From Carettochelys insculpta (Eukaryota > Chordata > Testudines > Carettochelyidae), in contig NC_134144.1 of NCBI RefSeq assembly GCF_033958435.1, positions 8,798,010-8,862,009 of the forward strand: DNA of 64,000 nucleotides. The letters are read 5' to 3'. The number at the start of each line of letters is the position of its first letter. Position 1 is the stretch's first letter. Below, piece by piece: positions 34,176 to 46,454 of the stretch. The notes below the pieces were generated by a model, which was not told the DNA's origin, made no database searches, and saw only the letters and a program-made list of their open reading frames with translations. The position numbers were made by a program, and so were the translations under genes.

Positions 34176-34492
34176 CAGTGTTTCTTACGTTTTTTGAGAC
34201 CACGGAACACCAAACAGTAATATTTTTTATGCGGAGCACCTATGAAAATGATCTTTAAAAACTGTTGTCAGACCAAAACACAAAACAAAACAAAACAAAA
34301 ACAGCAACATATACAGCAAAAACAAAATGAAGTAATTAAATCCTGTATCATGGCAACGAAGAAGTAACATTGTATCTGGTCTAAATAACAGAAAATATCG
34401 ACCATCAGTGCATTTTTCCAAATACTCGCGGCACACCTGCGAGTTGTTCATGGAACACCAGTGTTGCAGGGAAGGTAGTTTAAGAAACACTG
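34176..34492. mobile_element. hAT-like element with 8-bp duplication
   Basis: Ends are cagtgtttcttacg and, reverse-complemented, cagtgtttcttaaac. Flanks are ctctagaa (34168-34175) and gtctagaa (34493-34500), seven of eight identical. Internal gaccacggaacacc and tgcggagcacc blocks, with ctggtgttccatg at the other end, are shared with 62152-62625. An (AAAAC)n run lies within it. It has no coding capacity. Confidence 0.8.
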
Positions 34493-34579
34493 GTCTAGAA
34501 GATGGACCCCGTCTTATGACCCTGCCAATGATTCCCAACAAGATGACAGCTGAGTGAATAATTCATACAAAAAATTGTA

Positions 34580-35079
34580 TAGGTCAGCCCTCTATAGTCT
34601 GGACTTCCCTTGTCTGACAACATCTGTGGTCTAGCATCCTGTTGGCTGCTTCTGGGCTGGTGCGTTCACAGGAAAAAGCTGGGAACCTTGTACTCGGCAT
34701 CTCTTTCCCTGCCCTCCCAGAGCTTCCAGAGCACTGCAAATAGCTTATTTGCAGCATTCAAGCTCAGGGAGAGAGCAGGAGGAGTGGGGAAAACGAGGAG
34801 CTTGGGGGAAGAGGGAGGGTGGCTCATGGCCAGGGGCCTCGTGGATGAGAACTAGGAGTCGGACCCCACGATGGGCAGCACAGCCCAGTGGCCATGGGCC
34901 TCAGTGCATTCCCAGCACTGGTGCACCACACCCTCCCAGCCTCTTTTCTTGTGCCCACCCACCCCACCTGTGATCAGTTCATGCTGACTCCTCTGCAACA
35001 CCCTGCAGTCTTCCCCTAGCCTGGCAAATTCCCTGGTCTGGGACCAGTCAGGTCCTGAGGATGCCGGAGCAGAGAGGTA
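34580..35079. mobile_element. Divergent CAGGTTGAACC-type element
   Basis: The left end aggtcagccctctatagtct, then ggacttcccttgtctgacaa, and the right end ggtctgggaccagtcaggtc, then cggagcagagaggt, resemble the ends of the family. The 400-bp interior is unrelated to the other copies, so this may be a chimeric or different subfamily. Confidence 0.4.
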
Positions 35080-35638
35080 TGGCTATGGTATCTAATGAAT
35101 CTGGGCTGGAATTCCATTGACTTTCAGTGGGATTTGGATACCTAACTCCTTAGGCAGGACTGAAAATCCTGTCATTTACCTCTGTTTCTGAATAGCCTTG
35201 AGCCCATTGTAATGTTTTGTTGGTCTGAAACATCTTTTAAAAAAAGTCCTGAGGATTGAACATGAGTGTATCTGTGTGAGTATTCAGTGTCTGTAATGAG
35301 GAAACCCAACCTTGTGCAGAACATCATCTCAAGGCTGTAAGTGGAACTTGAGGAGTGCATCAGCCTTGGGCTGGCCCTCTGCACAGCTGTAAATTTCACC
35401 CTCTCTGAGTTTCATTGGTCTGTTGTGGTTCGTTACAAGAGTCATAGGACATTGTTTCCATTCTCTGACTGGATGGTCACAGAAGCCAGGGTAGAGTAAG
35501 TACTTGCTTGTGCAAATGGCATAGGTATATTTGTGTTTGTGACATTTGCATTGTTTGAATGGTGCTCAAATGTGCAAAGGAAACACACGCAGAAAAGCCA
35601 GCAAGCATGGCTGAGAATACCTGGAGAATTTTTGTAAT

Positions 35639-35958
35639 CAGGTTGAACCTCTCTTGTCTGGCAACTCTGGGACCTGATCAGTGCTGAATGAATTTGCCGA
35701 ACGATGGGAGATTATTATTGCCTAGCAGCATTACCAACACTTCCACTGCTTACTGGGCATTGAGAAGACATTGAGGGGTAAATCACAGCTAAATAACAGC
35801 ACAGAACACTGACAGCCAGGACTGGTGGCTGGAAACACACATTATGGGACCATGGGAAACTCGGCCACACCCATAAATGGTTGTCCGTCTAAATAAAACC
35901 ATGCTGGATTACGGATGTTGCTTGACAACAGCATTCCAGATTAGAGACGTTCAACTTG
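35639..35958. mobile_element. CAGGTTGAACC inverted-repeat element
   Basis: The copy begins caggttgaacctctcttgtc and ends gacgttcaacttg, and carries the shared ctagcagcattaccaacact, tccactgctta and aaataacagcacagaacact blocks in the opposite orientation to 25432-25754. Length 320 bp, no coding capacity. Confidence 0.75.
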
Positions 35959-36796
35959 TAGTCATGCAGTGTTATCTCAGAGTGGCTGAGATTCTCAAAG
36001 GTCTCTGACAGGAGTTAGTGTCCAGTTTCCACTGAAATCAGCTGGAGTTGAGGTTACATTTTCAAGAGCACATAAGCCCCATTTCCAAATGGGACTTAGG
36101 TACCTAATTCCCAGTGAACGCCCTTCCCTCTCTCTCTCTCTTTTTTTAATGCCAATACAATGGCCCTTGTGATTCAGTGACATTAGGTGGAAGAGTAAGT
36201 TTTGCATAATCATCTGTGTTTATTTCTAGAGTGACCTTACTTAGAATAAATACCCAGATTGAATTTCACCCCAAGCTTCTAAAAACCGGTTCCATTTCCT
36301 GAGGCCTTATATATCGTAGAAAATCAACAGAGCCTGCTAGTCTTCCTTCTGTTTTCAAATTTCCTGCACGTTCATGCAATGTGATTCTACAGTACTACTT
36401 ACCCAGAGAGCCCTGGAACAAGGAAGATCTGAAGACAGGGTAAGGATAACTAGACTGACTAAAACCCCAAGCTGGATTTGGAATAGCAGCAAAGATTGAG
36501 GTACGGAGGCAAAACCGAATTTCAACTGGGGAAACGGAAAAGCACTGGGCATCAAGAGGAACAAAGTGGGACTCACTGGTTTCAGGCTGAGAGGCTCTAC
36601 CACATAAAAGTAACCTGTTCTCTCTTACGTTTTCTTGTTGCACTCTTACATCTATCCCTTGTACATAAGTTACACTAATTTTTCTGACCCATATATCCTT
36701 GTGGTCTAATTTACCCCACGATTCATGTCATGCCTGACTTTAGGCTGAGGTGCATTCTGAAATGGGGAAGTTCAGTCCACCAGGCTGCTTTCTTAC

Positions 36797-36909
36797 CTTG
36801 ATGTTACCACCTCCAGGGGTATGGTGGGCATTTTCAAAGGAACCAACTTTAGCCTGAGCTTTTTCTTTGAAATCCAGTTTCACACTCTCAATCTTCACAC
36901 GTCCCCCAC
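36797..36909 (-). CDS. MAP2: MAP2 microtubule-binding repeat exon, 113 bp
   Basis: With the G from the previous exon it encodes [20 protein letters not shown] followed by [18 protein letters not shown], a microtubule-binding repeat with the PGGG signature. The acceptor is gaatag before GTGGGG and the donor is AAG followed by GTAAG. The length of 113 bp equals the exon length I recall for mammals. Differences from the usual mammalian form are conservative and lie in the second half ([12 protein letters not shown]). It ends in phase 0 before the last exon. Confidence 0.96.
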
Positions 36910-38032
36910 CTATTCAAGCAAAATAAAATAAAAAGTAAGCGAATAAAATAGGCATCTTTCTAAATTTCAACTACAGTTTGTTTTGTTTGCTGAACATGGA
37001 CCTGAGGGCCAACCAGGCAAGTTAACTGATCCCAATAGCTATTAATATCTTATTTTTCTGGGAAACAATCTGTTGCTACAGTAGCAGTAATAATGGCATG
37101 AAGAGATATGCACTAGAACAATAGTGACTTGATCCAGTAGACAGAAGTTCAAAACAAAACCTATAAACCCAATGATTAGTTTAGTTTTGGACAAATTTAA
37201 TCATGCTAAGTAGTATTCATATGGACTTTCCATGGGTTAACTAATGGGGAAATCCTGCCCCATCCAGTGCTCTTTGGGCATAGACATTTATTACTTCTTT
37301 GCAATTACAATCTAATAATTCATAAAAGGCTGGATTTAAAGAGGTGAAGGGTATTGTGCCCTCTATTCAGCAAAGCATTTCAATCCAGTAGATCCTCAAA
37401 GATATGAAATCAGAGTTATGGATGGCCCAGTCAATCAGATACCCTGTCAAATTGGACGTAATCAACCAGACAGGGGCAGAGACCTCCCCCTGCCTGCAAA
37501 AAAGCAAACATTGTACTTTTCTGTGTCTGGATCCCATCTTAAAGGGAGGCACGTCTAGGCTGCCTGCCCACACTTTGCCCCCATGCGCACAGCAGCCACT
37601 TACATCAAGAAGTCAAGACTGAGGGACTGCTAGCCCAAGACAGTCAGCAGACACGGAGCAGTGTGGGGACCCTGCCCTGCTTTCACCTCTCCCGCAGCTG
37701 TGATTGGCTGGGAGAGGGACAAACCGTTTTCACCTCACCTCTGGTGGGAAGCAAAACAAGCTTGCAGTCCAACCCAGGAAAAGCAGCTGTCTGCAAAGAA
37801 GCTGCTGACACTGAGAAAGAAGTTCGGTGGCTGCTGGAACCTGGTTTGGAGTGTCTGCTACTGGAACCAAACAACACTTTGTTCAGCGTTATGAACATTT
37901 CAGACTTACGAAAAACCTCCATTCCTGATGGATCTGTAATTCTGAGATTTTCCTGCTTAATCATATGTTTAAACTCTATTACCTTCAATGGGGTTTAAAC
38001 ACATGCTCCAGTACCTTGCTGTGAAGAAAGGG

Positions 38033-38965
38033 GCTCAATATCTTTATCAATGATTTACATGATGGCACGGAGCACACACTTGTAAAGTTTGCGGATGATA
38101 CCAAACCAGGAGGGGCAGCAAGTGCTTTGAAGGACAGGATTATAATTCAAAAGGAACTGGACAAACTGGAGACTGGTCTGAAGAAAACAGGATGACATTC
38201 AAAAAGGACAAATATAAAGTACCCCACTTAGGAAGAAACAATCAGTTGTACACATTCAAGGTAGGAAATGACTGCCTCAGAATGAAAACAGCAGAATGGG
38301 ATCTGGAAGTCATAATGGATCACAAGATAAATATGAGCCAACAGTGTAATACTACTGCAAACCTTCCCTCCATGCAACTCCCAAATGAACATCATTCTAG
38401 GATATATTAGCAGGAGTATGTTAAGTAGGACATGAAAAGTAATTCTTCTGCTCTACTTTGTGCTGATAAGGCCTCAGCTGGAGTACTGTGTCCAGTTCTG
38501 GGTGTCACATTTCAGGAAAGATGTGGACAAATGAGAGAACATCCAGAGAACAACACCACAAATGATTTAAGGTCAAGGAAACGTGACCTATGAGGGAAGA
38601 CTAAAAAAATTAGGATTGTTCAGTCTGGAGAACAGACAACAGAGAGGGGACATGATAATAGTTTTCAAATATATAAAAGGTTGTTACACAAAGAAGAGAA
38701 AAAAAATTTTTTTTAACCACTGAGGGTAGAACAAGATGCAAGGGGCTTAAACTGCAGTAAGAGCAGTTGAGATTGGATGTTAGGAGAAGCTTCCTGTCAA
38801 CATGGTTAAACCCTGGAATAAACTGCTTAGGGAGGATGTGGAGTTTTTAAAGAGCAAATTAGACAAACACCTGTCAGGGATGGATTTGATAATATTCAGG
38901 CCTGCCATGAGTGCAAGTGTCTGGATTGGATGACTTCTGAAGTGAAGTTCTGTGGAAAACCTGCA
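38033..38965 (+). mobile_element. CR1 LINE, 3' part of reverse transcriptase plus tail
   Basis: The translation starts NIFINDLHDGTEHTLVKFAD, followed by DTKPGGA. FADD replaces the more usual YADD-type core, and FINDL is typical of CR1. Later blocks are cctcagctggagtactgtgt, ccagttctgggtgtcac, gtgacctatgagggaaga and ttggatgttaggagaagct, ending in gtctggattggatgacttct. Many stops interrupt the frame. Confidence 0.93.
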
Positions 38966-39611
38966 ACTCCCACTCAGGTATTTTGTGGCAGTAGGTTCCA
39001 TTGATTAAATTTGAGCTGTGAACCTAGGAATGTTATCGAGCAGTTTAAATGGAGCATTTCCCTTGTATTTATATTATGAGAGCAGGTAAATAGGTGTGAC
39101 TGCAGCATTAGTTTATATATCTTTATCATATCCTATTCTATCAATCTCACCTCTAAACTAAGGAGTCCCACATCTCAATCTCTCTTTATATGAAAATGTC
39201 TCGATTAAATAAAAAGAATATCTTTAGTGACTTCCGGTGATTTGTACTTGGATTATTTATTATGTGAAGATTAGTAACCATGATTGCCTTTTGCAGATGA
39301 ACAAACACCACATGTGAAGGCTTGTAAGATATTCATTGGACTTGAAGTCCCACAGATCACATGGGATTTTCACCTGAATATATATGCCAGCTTATATATG
39401 TGAAATCACACACATACATGTGTATACCTACTGAATTTTTTATTGACTCTTTGAAGCTTGTGTACACTAAATATTCCTGGATACCGAGCATCTGAAATAT
39501 TTCATATTCTGGTTTCAAATGAGGAGTATGTAAATAGCTAGGTCCAAATTCAGATCTGGTGTACACAAGTGCAAGTCCATTGACCTCAACAGAGTTTACT
39601 TATGTCAAGAT

Positions 39612-41212
39612 TGTGAGACGGGGGTGTACTTTCTAGGTACGACCACGCTCACATTATAAGGCGTATTGCACACCTATCCTACTTAAATAATTAAGAAAAG
39701 GGGCTGCTATATTGGTGTGGTCATGAGAGGTAGAAATCAGAAAATTTTTACCTCAGAAAAATCATTTAAATCATGTATACCCACTTCCCCATAGGACTTC
39801 ATTGTACACAATTCTAACTGCCAAAATTCAAAAAGGCAGCAGTCTTCAAATAGGTCCGCTTTGCCTCAGAAAGCGGACACCTCCATATATGGGCATGCTT
39901 CCAGCAACTTCTGCATAATAATGAGCTGGGCCTATATAAGGAGGGATGGTCAGTTAGTGAGAGGGTTCTCTCTCGTGCTCCTCCTCTTCTTCTGGACAAG
40001 ACTGAAATCACTTTGAGCTGACTAATCACTAGCACTGCTGGCACTTTCAAGCCGCAGTTGCATCAAGACTGTATCCTGTAGGGGGAGCCTCTTCTGTTCC
40101 TGCGCCGCTTCTTCATCTAAAGAGCCAGCAAAAGAGGACAGCGACGGAGCAGCAGCATCCGCCGCCTGTAGCGCCACACATCTTGGTGCGCCCCTCCCCG
40201 ACGCTGACCCTCATTCACCTGCCGGCGTCGCTGTGACCAGCTGTACCAACAAGACTCCACTGAAGGCCTCGTCTGACGCGGCGCCCAGCGCCTGTGCGGC
40301 AGGCCTCTCAGACCACAGCTGTTAAAATAAAAGCCTTGTACCCATATTAAGGCTTTTTAAAGCCAGAAGAAAATTCTATCCTTTAAGAAACTTGTTTATA
40401 ATTCTTAGTAGTAGTTTATATATTCAACTGTTTAGTAATTAGTATTATAATAGTTGGTGGTTAAGGGTATTTAAGCAATATATAGTAGTTATTAAATAAT
40501 GTTATAGTTGTAATAGAGTTAATAGTGTAAACATAAGGGATAATAGTATAGGCACGATTTAATATTCAAGTATCTAATTGTATTGAGGACCATTTACAGG
40601 TGGGTACACCAACCTACCTAAATATTCAGTGGTGGGCCAGCAACTTCCAACTGAAATAAACAGTTCCGGCCAAAAAGCCAGAAGCTATCTTAATATGACA
40701 CAAAAAATCAGACCTAAGGGCTCCAATCTAGAAAACTGGAAGCCATAACAGGCTCTGGCATAGCCAGATAACCATATCACTGGCCTAAAAGCCAGACAGT
40801 TAATCTCAGTAGCCTAGCAAACTATTGAGGTAAACGGGTCCTGGGCCAAAATAGGCCAGACTCATAATTAGCCTGGGTAAACTGTCCCTAAAGGCATCTA
40901 TCTATTAAAAGTGTTCCAACAGGGTTTCCAGTGACGGACACCATGGTCTTCAAACCTGTGATAGCAATTCTAACTAAGTTAAAAACCATGAGTATTGTGT
41001 CTTGTTTGTGCTATTGTTTTTGCTGTTTACTTGTATTTTGTTGCTGTTATTAACAATAAACCGGTTGATTCGTTCCATTTAAACTCACTGTTATTCTCAT
41101 TTTTACCCCTAAGTAGAGGGATTACTCGATCGTCTGGGCTTCCCCTCGTGTAAATCTGGTTATTTTATGGCTGGGTCAAGGGCAGCCGAACCCGTGACCA
41201 GTTAAAATTACA
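39612..41212 (+). mobile_element. Possible retroviral LTR, long type
   Basis: The block starts TGTGAGACGGGGG and ends TTAAAATTACA. It has a TATA box (ctatataagg, 39932-39941), an initiator-like region, GC-rich R-like sequence and AATAAA at 40326-40331, 390 bp from the TATA box. A second AATAAA is near 41053, followed by a U5-like stretch. No matching 5-bp duplication was found at these ends, so the borders are uncertain, and the element may extend to about 41330, where aagggggaaa resembles a polypurine tract. There is no coding frame. It could instead be an unrelated promoter-bearing repeat. Confidence 0.45.
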
Positions 41213-41817
41213 CATCGAGGCATCCTTTTGGCCACCCCCATTTTATTAATTTACCATTTCTGCCTCGACAACTTAGACCTCTAATTTTAGTCCCCATTTT
41301 TATAAGGGGGAAATTTTCCCATTCAGGGGGAATCGTGCACCATTATGATCACTTTGAGCAGAAGAGAAGTTTTGCAGGGAAGATGCTGGTGGATCAAATA
41401 CTGTTTCTGAGATTATGTCTATGCCAATCTGACATTAGAAAAGAGCTTGTAATGATCCAGAATGTTGTCTCTTAATAATCCTCTCATAATAGACTTCTTT
41501 ATCACTTCTTCACGTACTTACCAGTGAGCAGTGTGAGCTGCAGGGCTGAGCGTGCACTGCTAAATACTTTACCTTTGAATCAGCAACACACAGGCTGAAT
41601 TTTAAACATGTGAGGATTTATCTAGACTAGGCCAGAGTGCTAAGTATCGTCAATGATCCAGACCCTTAGAAATAGGTATGTTAGAGAACCTCCACTTTCC
41701 CTGTCCACAGTATTTGCATGAATAGTAGCTTGCTTCAGTGGGTGTAGTCACATGAGATAAGCATGAGAGATTTGACCCCCTAATATGGCATATTACTCCA
41801 AATAACTCCTCTATTAC

Positions 41818-41899
41818 CTGGTCTGTGACGGATGTTCTTCAGGGAGCCACATTTGGAAGTGACATGGCTCAAATCTATTTTCTTGGTTACAATTTGGAC
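41818..41899 (-). CDS. MAP2: MAP2 microtubule-binding repeat exon, 82 bp
   Basis: This encodes [20 protein letters not shown] followed by KNIRHRP and the first base of a glycine codon. The acceptor is tttcaacag before GTCCAA and the donor is CCAG followed by GTAATAG. The repeat carries the KCGS core, including the cysteine shared with tau. The sequence appears identical to the mammalian protein that I recall, in line with strong constraint. The phase (one extra base) fits the 113-bp exon that follows. Confidence 0.97.
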
Positions 41900-43459
41900 C
41901 TGTTGAAAGTGCACAAAACACATTTTAGGGAGGAAAAGGGCAGGGAGGAAAAGCAGCAGCTCCAAAAGATACTGGAAAAGAAGAAATAATTAGCAGAGAA
42001 CAGATCATGCTAGAAAGGTGGGAAACATCTGGATTAATACAGCAAGCTTCCATTCCACCAAGGAACCTGACAGTGGTATGTTAAGTCTCTTTATTAGTAA
42101 AATGCAGGTAAGAGTCAAGAAGGTAAACAAAGATGATTTTCAGGGATGCTTCTGAACTTTCCTGTTGTGATGAAAGAGAGCGTAACTCTGCCTTGTGTAG
42201 GATGATATATTGTTATTCTAGTCTGCTTTCTTTGTTGCTTTATTGAATACTCATTTCCGGGTAATTTGGCTTTCAGTACTATTCCTTTCACCTGGCTTAT
42301 TCCGACCTTCAGATTTAAATCTCCTTCCTCTGTCCCAAGAAGTACAGCATAAACACTTGCATGTGATTCATTACTGAATTGCTCTAGTTTTATATCAAAT
42401 TAATTGGAGTTACACTGACATAAAACAGAAATTGCACAGTGGCTAATCAAAACTTCTGTCTAAACCCTGTTTATCCTGATATTTTATTTCTTTTGCCTGT
42501 CCCCATCTGTCATTTAAGTCTGTTCATTTTATCGTCTTCTGAGTGAGAGCAAGACTCTGGGACAAAAGAGTATATCCAATCCTGAGTGAGAGATAGGATA
42601 TGGTTTCAGTCTTTCTGATACTTTGAGGCGACCTAAAGAAGGCAAATATACAGATATACTGTACCGCCAGGAAGGGTACTTCCAGAAGGTTGAAAGTTGG
42701 CCTTCTGAGGAACTGTGAGCAAATTGGAATGAAGGCCGCATTACACCAATGTGGATCCAGATCATCTGGCTTTCCCACCAGGCAAAGAGGGAAAGAGAAT
42801 GTTTCAGTCTAAGAAAAATGTAATAGGTGAAAAGTAGTTTTTGTTACTGCCTTGAAATTAGTCACATTGGGCTCGGCCCGCTGATGGGAGATGGGCTGAG
42901 GGCACTTGCCCGCAGACTCCTTTGAAATGCTGCGCAGCGCTGTGCTGCCATTCTGTATGTGGCTCTGAGGGAGTGTGGGAGGGGCCCAGGGCTGACTGCC
43001 CTAAGCCCCACCCCTTCTGCCCTTGGCCCCGCCCCTTCTGGGTCAGGGAGCTGGGTTCCCTTCCTACCTTGCCCCTGGGTCTGCCGCAGCCATCAGCGTC
43101 GCTGCCTTGGGCCAGATCATGTGAGCCCTGAGCAGCCTCAACTCTCATTAGTCTCCTTTTCTTGAGTTCACTGGAAGCTGTAACCACCTAATGTCTTGTC
43201 TCCAGGCAGTACTAAACCCACAGCTGGAAAGACCCATTCTCTTCCTCTTAATCCCTTTCCTGGCTGAGTTCTGAACACTGGCTGTGGTCTATGGGGAAGG
43301 AAGATCAAAACACAGGGTGGACAGACTACCAGACCAAGTTAACAGGTGAAACAGAAGCCAGAAGGAAAAGAGTGCTTGGACGGAGGGGTGACAGAGGGCT
43401 GGCTGTGCAAGGCGGGTCATCACAGTCAGGACGTCTTCTGAGGCAGCGTCTCTACTTAC
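41900..43459 (-). other. MAP2: MAP2 intron and its contents
   Basis: It contains one copy of a GC-rich dispersed repeat (42869-43105). The rest, including 41900-42860, shows nothing that I recognise. Confidence 0.75.
42869..43105. repeat. GC-rich dispersed repeat, copy 1
   Basis: The sequence contains cctttgaaatgctgcgcagc, gctgtgctgccattctg, gggctgactgccctaagccc, cgccccttctggg and accttgcccctgggtctgcc. The same blocks occur at 57172-57450, 58022-58325 and 63630-63905. There is no coding capacity, and its class is unknown to me. Confidence 0.65.
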
Positions 43460-43552
43460 ATTTCCTCCCCCTGCCGAATGTTTGATGTTATCCCTGGAAC
43501 CACATCGGGACTGAATATCGCTAAAATCGGTCTTCTTGTTTAAAATCCTAAC
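43460..43552 (-). CDS. MAP2: MAP2 alternative fourth-repeat exon, 93 bp
   Basis: Exactly 93 bp encode 31 residues, [20 protein letters not shown] followed by [11 protein letters not shown]. This is the extra microtubule-binding repeat that separates the four-repeat from the three-repeat MAP2 forms, equivalent to tau repeat 2. The acceptor is ccttttag before GTTAGG, the donor is AAT followed by GTAAGTAG, and the exon is phase 0 at both ends, so it can be skipped without a frame shift. Differences from the usual family pattern are Arg at position 2 (VRI, not VQI) and SAGGG where most repeats have a proline (xPGGG). It is likely alternatively spliced during development, as known in mammals. Confidence 0.93.
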
Positions 43553-45888
43553 CTAAAAGGAATTGGAGGTAACTTACTATGCTGTACACGTGTTCTTTCA
43601 GTCTGCAGGTGAGGGGACCCTGGATGGCTTTGGCTGCTACTGCTGGTGTGGGCAATTAGGGTTAAATGTTGGCCAAATGGGCACAGCCAACTGTGGAAAG
43701 AAGCCTCAATACTACAATAAACCTTATTGCTGTTTCCCCCTCCTCCCAAGCTGGTTAAATGAAATATAATCAGTGGTTGTTACATTCTGGGCATTCTCTC
43801 TGTTAGTCCTAAGGATCTGAGTTTGTCTCCAGTTTATACAGCCATTAACCTTCCTTACTGAGAAAGACTGTAGTGGATCCTCTTGGGAGTTTGCCAGCAC
43901 TTTTTTTTTTAAATTGGCCACGTGGGGAACCACGTGGAGGGGAACCACGTGGAGAGAGCTGGGACAGAATACAGTGCCCCCTCGACAACAGTAACAGTTC
44001 ACCCAGCCCAGAGAGCACCAAGTCAGGAGTTGGACTCTTGTCTCCTGCTTTGCACTCCGAAAGAGACCTCAGATTGTCTACAACTGTGACCTGTGACAGC
44101 TATTGCCATTTTACGGATGGGAAAACTGAGCCAAGGGGCAAGTGAGGGCTCACTTACTCCTCTCAACAAAAGAAGCTGTGACAGGGAGGAGGACAAGGTG
44201 TACCCCTGGGTCCTGGGAGCTTTTTGCCTTTGTCACAGTTTCCTGGTCACTGGGAGAATGACAGCCAGTGAGATTTGCTCATCCTGACAAGACGCTCCTC
44301 TGAGACTACTGGTGCTGCTCCCTATAACTAGCAGCTGCATACCTGGGGGGCAAAGGGATCCCTGTATTTGTTCCTATGTGTCTTAACCCACGTCAAAGAG
44401 CCAGCAACAGAGCTAGGACTAGAATTGGAACACCTAGCCTTGACTTCAGCCCCCTAGACCACAGCTGCCCCATCCACATGCCCTCCCCCCACACCACAGC
44501 AGCATCTCCAGGTGGCAAAAGGAGGAGCTTATTGGGGCACGAATGATTTTTGCTTTGGTAACTGTGCTTCTGTTTTTCTAATAAACTGTGCAGGGAAAAA
44601 CTGCAGGCGACCCTGCCTGGGAGGAGGACTTCGCCTCCATCCCACCAGAGGTACACATCTGCCCCAACCAGCCCTGTGCTCCTCTCTGTGAGCCTTGAGC
44701 CTAGGAAGTGGGGAGATGAATGATGCTAGCACTCAGCTCCACAAAGGGGACATGCACGAACATTTCTGGAGAGTGGTCCTTGCTCCAGACTGTGCTTGGA
44801 GCCCTCAGGGCTCCTTTGAAAAAGTGTAGCAAATGCATCTTCTGAACCGCTGCGCTATCCCTGCTTGGTCATTTTGTTTCCAGCCACAACCACATAGCCT
44901 CTGATCACACAAGCTGCCTGCTCCCTGGTACGCCTGAAACAAAGCACCAAGAGTAAGATGAGGACCAGCACTCTTGTCACATGCAGACCTTCCATATTAT
45001 AGTGAATTACAGCCTCAAATAGACAGATTAGATGAGATAGAGAGGATTCACCACAGACGGTCTCTGTGGTGCAGTGGAACAGAAAAGCTAGAGTCTAAGA
45101 AGTCAGGGCAAAGATGGATAATTTACTCCTGGTAAAACACAGATGATGTTGGTGGATGGATGATGGGTTGGAGGGACTACTAGAAGAACAGGCAAGAACC
45201 ACACCTGAGGCCAAGGGAAAGCCTCTGACATCTCTGACTCAGGTGTGGAATCCCAGAATTTTATTATACCTAGTGCTGCTTTTAGAACAGCAAATAACAG
45301 CTGTCACCAACGAGGCAAGGAAGTTTCCATCAGCACCTGGCTAGGACAACGCCACCTCTCCTTCCAAATGACACTGAGGAGCCTCATCCACACCTGTCCC
45401 CCCAAGAGGCAGCAAAGGCAATGAGTTCTGATTGGGATTGCACACTGGGACCTCTTAGAAGCTGATGCGGAAGGCAGCTGGCCACGTGCAGAGCAGTGTT
45501 ACGTATGGAGCCTGTTCCACTAATGCTCCCAGAGCTGCAGCTGTGTTTCCAGGAAAGATCAAGGTGCTGATTTAACATATAAAGCTGACCTGATCTGGGA
45601 TCAGGTTCTGCAAGGAAGCCCTTTTCTATTTGTGTAGCTGGTTGGTATATGACACACAAATCATGTCCATTTGGGGAACATGGAGAAAAGCATGAGTCTG
45701 ATGATGCTCCTTCCTGACTCAGGCTAGTGCAGCCCATAGGCACACAAACTCACTCAGCCCATGGTTCTCATAGGCAACCACCAAATGTCTGAGTTTGATC
45801 TGTACAGCCAAAGGATGGCTAGGGTCCCATGTTAGCGTCTCAGTGCTGGAGTGGTGCCATATTCTTTGTTATGTTTTGCTCTTTGAGC

Positions 45889-45955
45889 CAGATCCTCAGC
45901 TGGGCTAAACCAGTGTTGCTCCACTGACTTCAATGTCAATATAAATAAAACAACT
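45889..45955 (+). repeat. Ancient dispersed repeat (agccagatcctcagctgg type)
   Basis: Reads gagccagatcctcagctggg, ctaaaccagtgttgctccac and tgacttcaatgtcaat. It is the clearest copy of this family in the window. Confidence 0.65.
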
Positions 45956-46361
45956 GAGCAGCTCCAGTGAGGGATTTCTGCTTAAAAATTGAATTCATGA
46001 TGTGGCCCAATGCAATTCCTGGGGGTCACAACCCAAGGTCTTTAATCAAATATGGCTTGGTTTTTATTCAACTGTGCCTCAATAAAAGAAGGACCTCAGG
46101 ATTTGTCTTTATAGTACTGATATACTTTGGATTTACAGTGTCTTTCCATGAAAGCTTTATATTTGTAAGGCTTGCTGACAGGCATTTCAAGATCACACTT
46201 CAACCTAGCATTCATCACAGTCAAGACTATAATGTAGCTGAAAGGCAGAACAGGAAAAGCTATGGTGACTGTCTGCTATTTAGCCAATGGAGAGACTGAT
46301 AGAGACAGATTTGCTTTTACCTTCTAGCTCAGAGGTCAGCAATAATAAAACTTTAGTTAGT

Positions 46362-46450
46362 TTCAGAGAGGTAGCCATATTAGGCTGTAACTTTAAAAAC
46401 AACACTTCATTAAAAGTGGGTATTACCCACAAAAGTTAATGACCTGATCA
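46362..46450. mobile_element. Penelope-like element remnant
   Basis: The stretch cagagaggtagccatattag, gctgtaactttaaaaacaac and gtgggtattacccacaaaag resembles a terminal block often linked to reptilian Penelope-like copies. It stops just before the transposon that starts at about 46455. Confidence 0.5.
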
Positions 46451-46454
46451 ATTT

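Larger units (their letters stand above)
33883..36796 (-). other. MAP2: MAP2 intron before the last exon, and its contents
   Basis: It contains a hAT-like element (34176-34492) and two CAGGTTGAACC elements (34580-35079, degenerate, and 35639-35958). The remainder, including 35960-36790, shows no recognised gene. Confidence 0.75.
36910..41817 (-). other. MAP2: MAP2 intron and its contents
   Basis: This intron of 4908 bp holds a CR1 fragment (38033-38965, plus) and an LTR-like element (39612-41212). The parts 36910-38030 and 38970-39610 show no gene or repeat I can name, apart from a short stretch (39547-39600) reminiscent of the ancient dispersed repeat. Confidence 0.75.
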
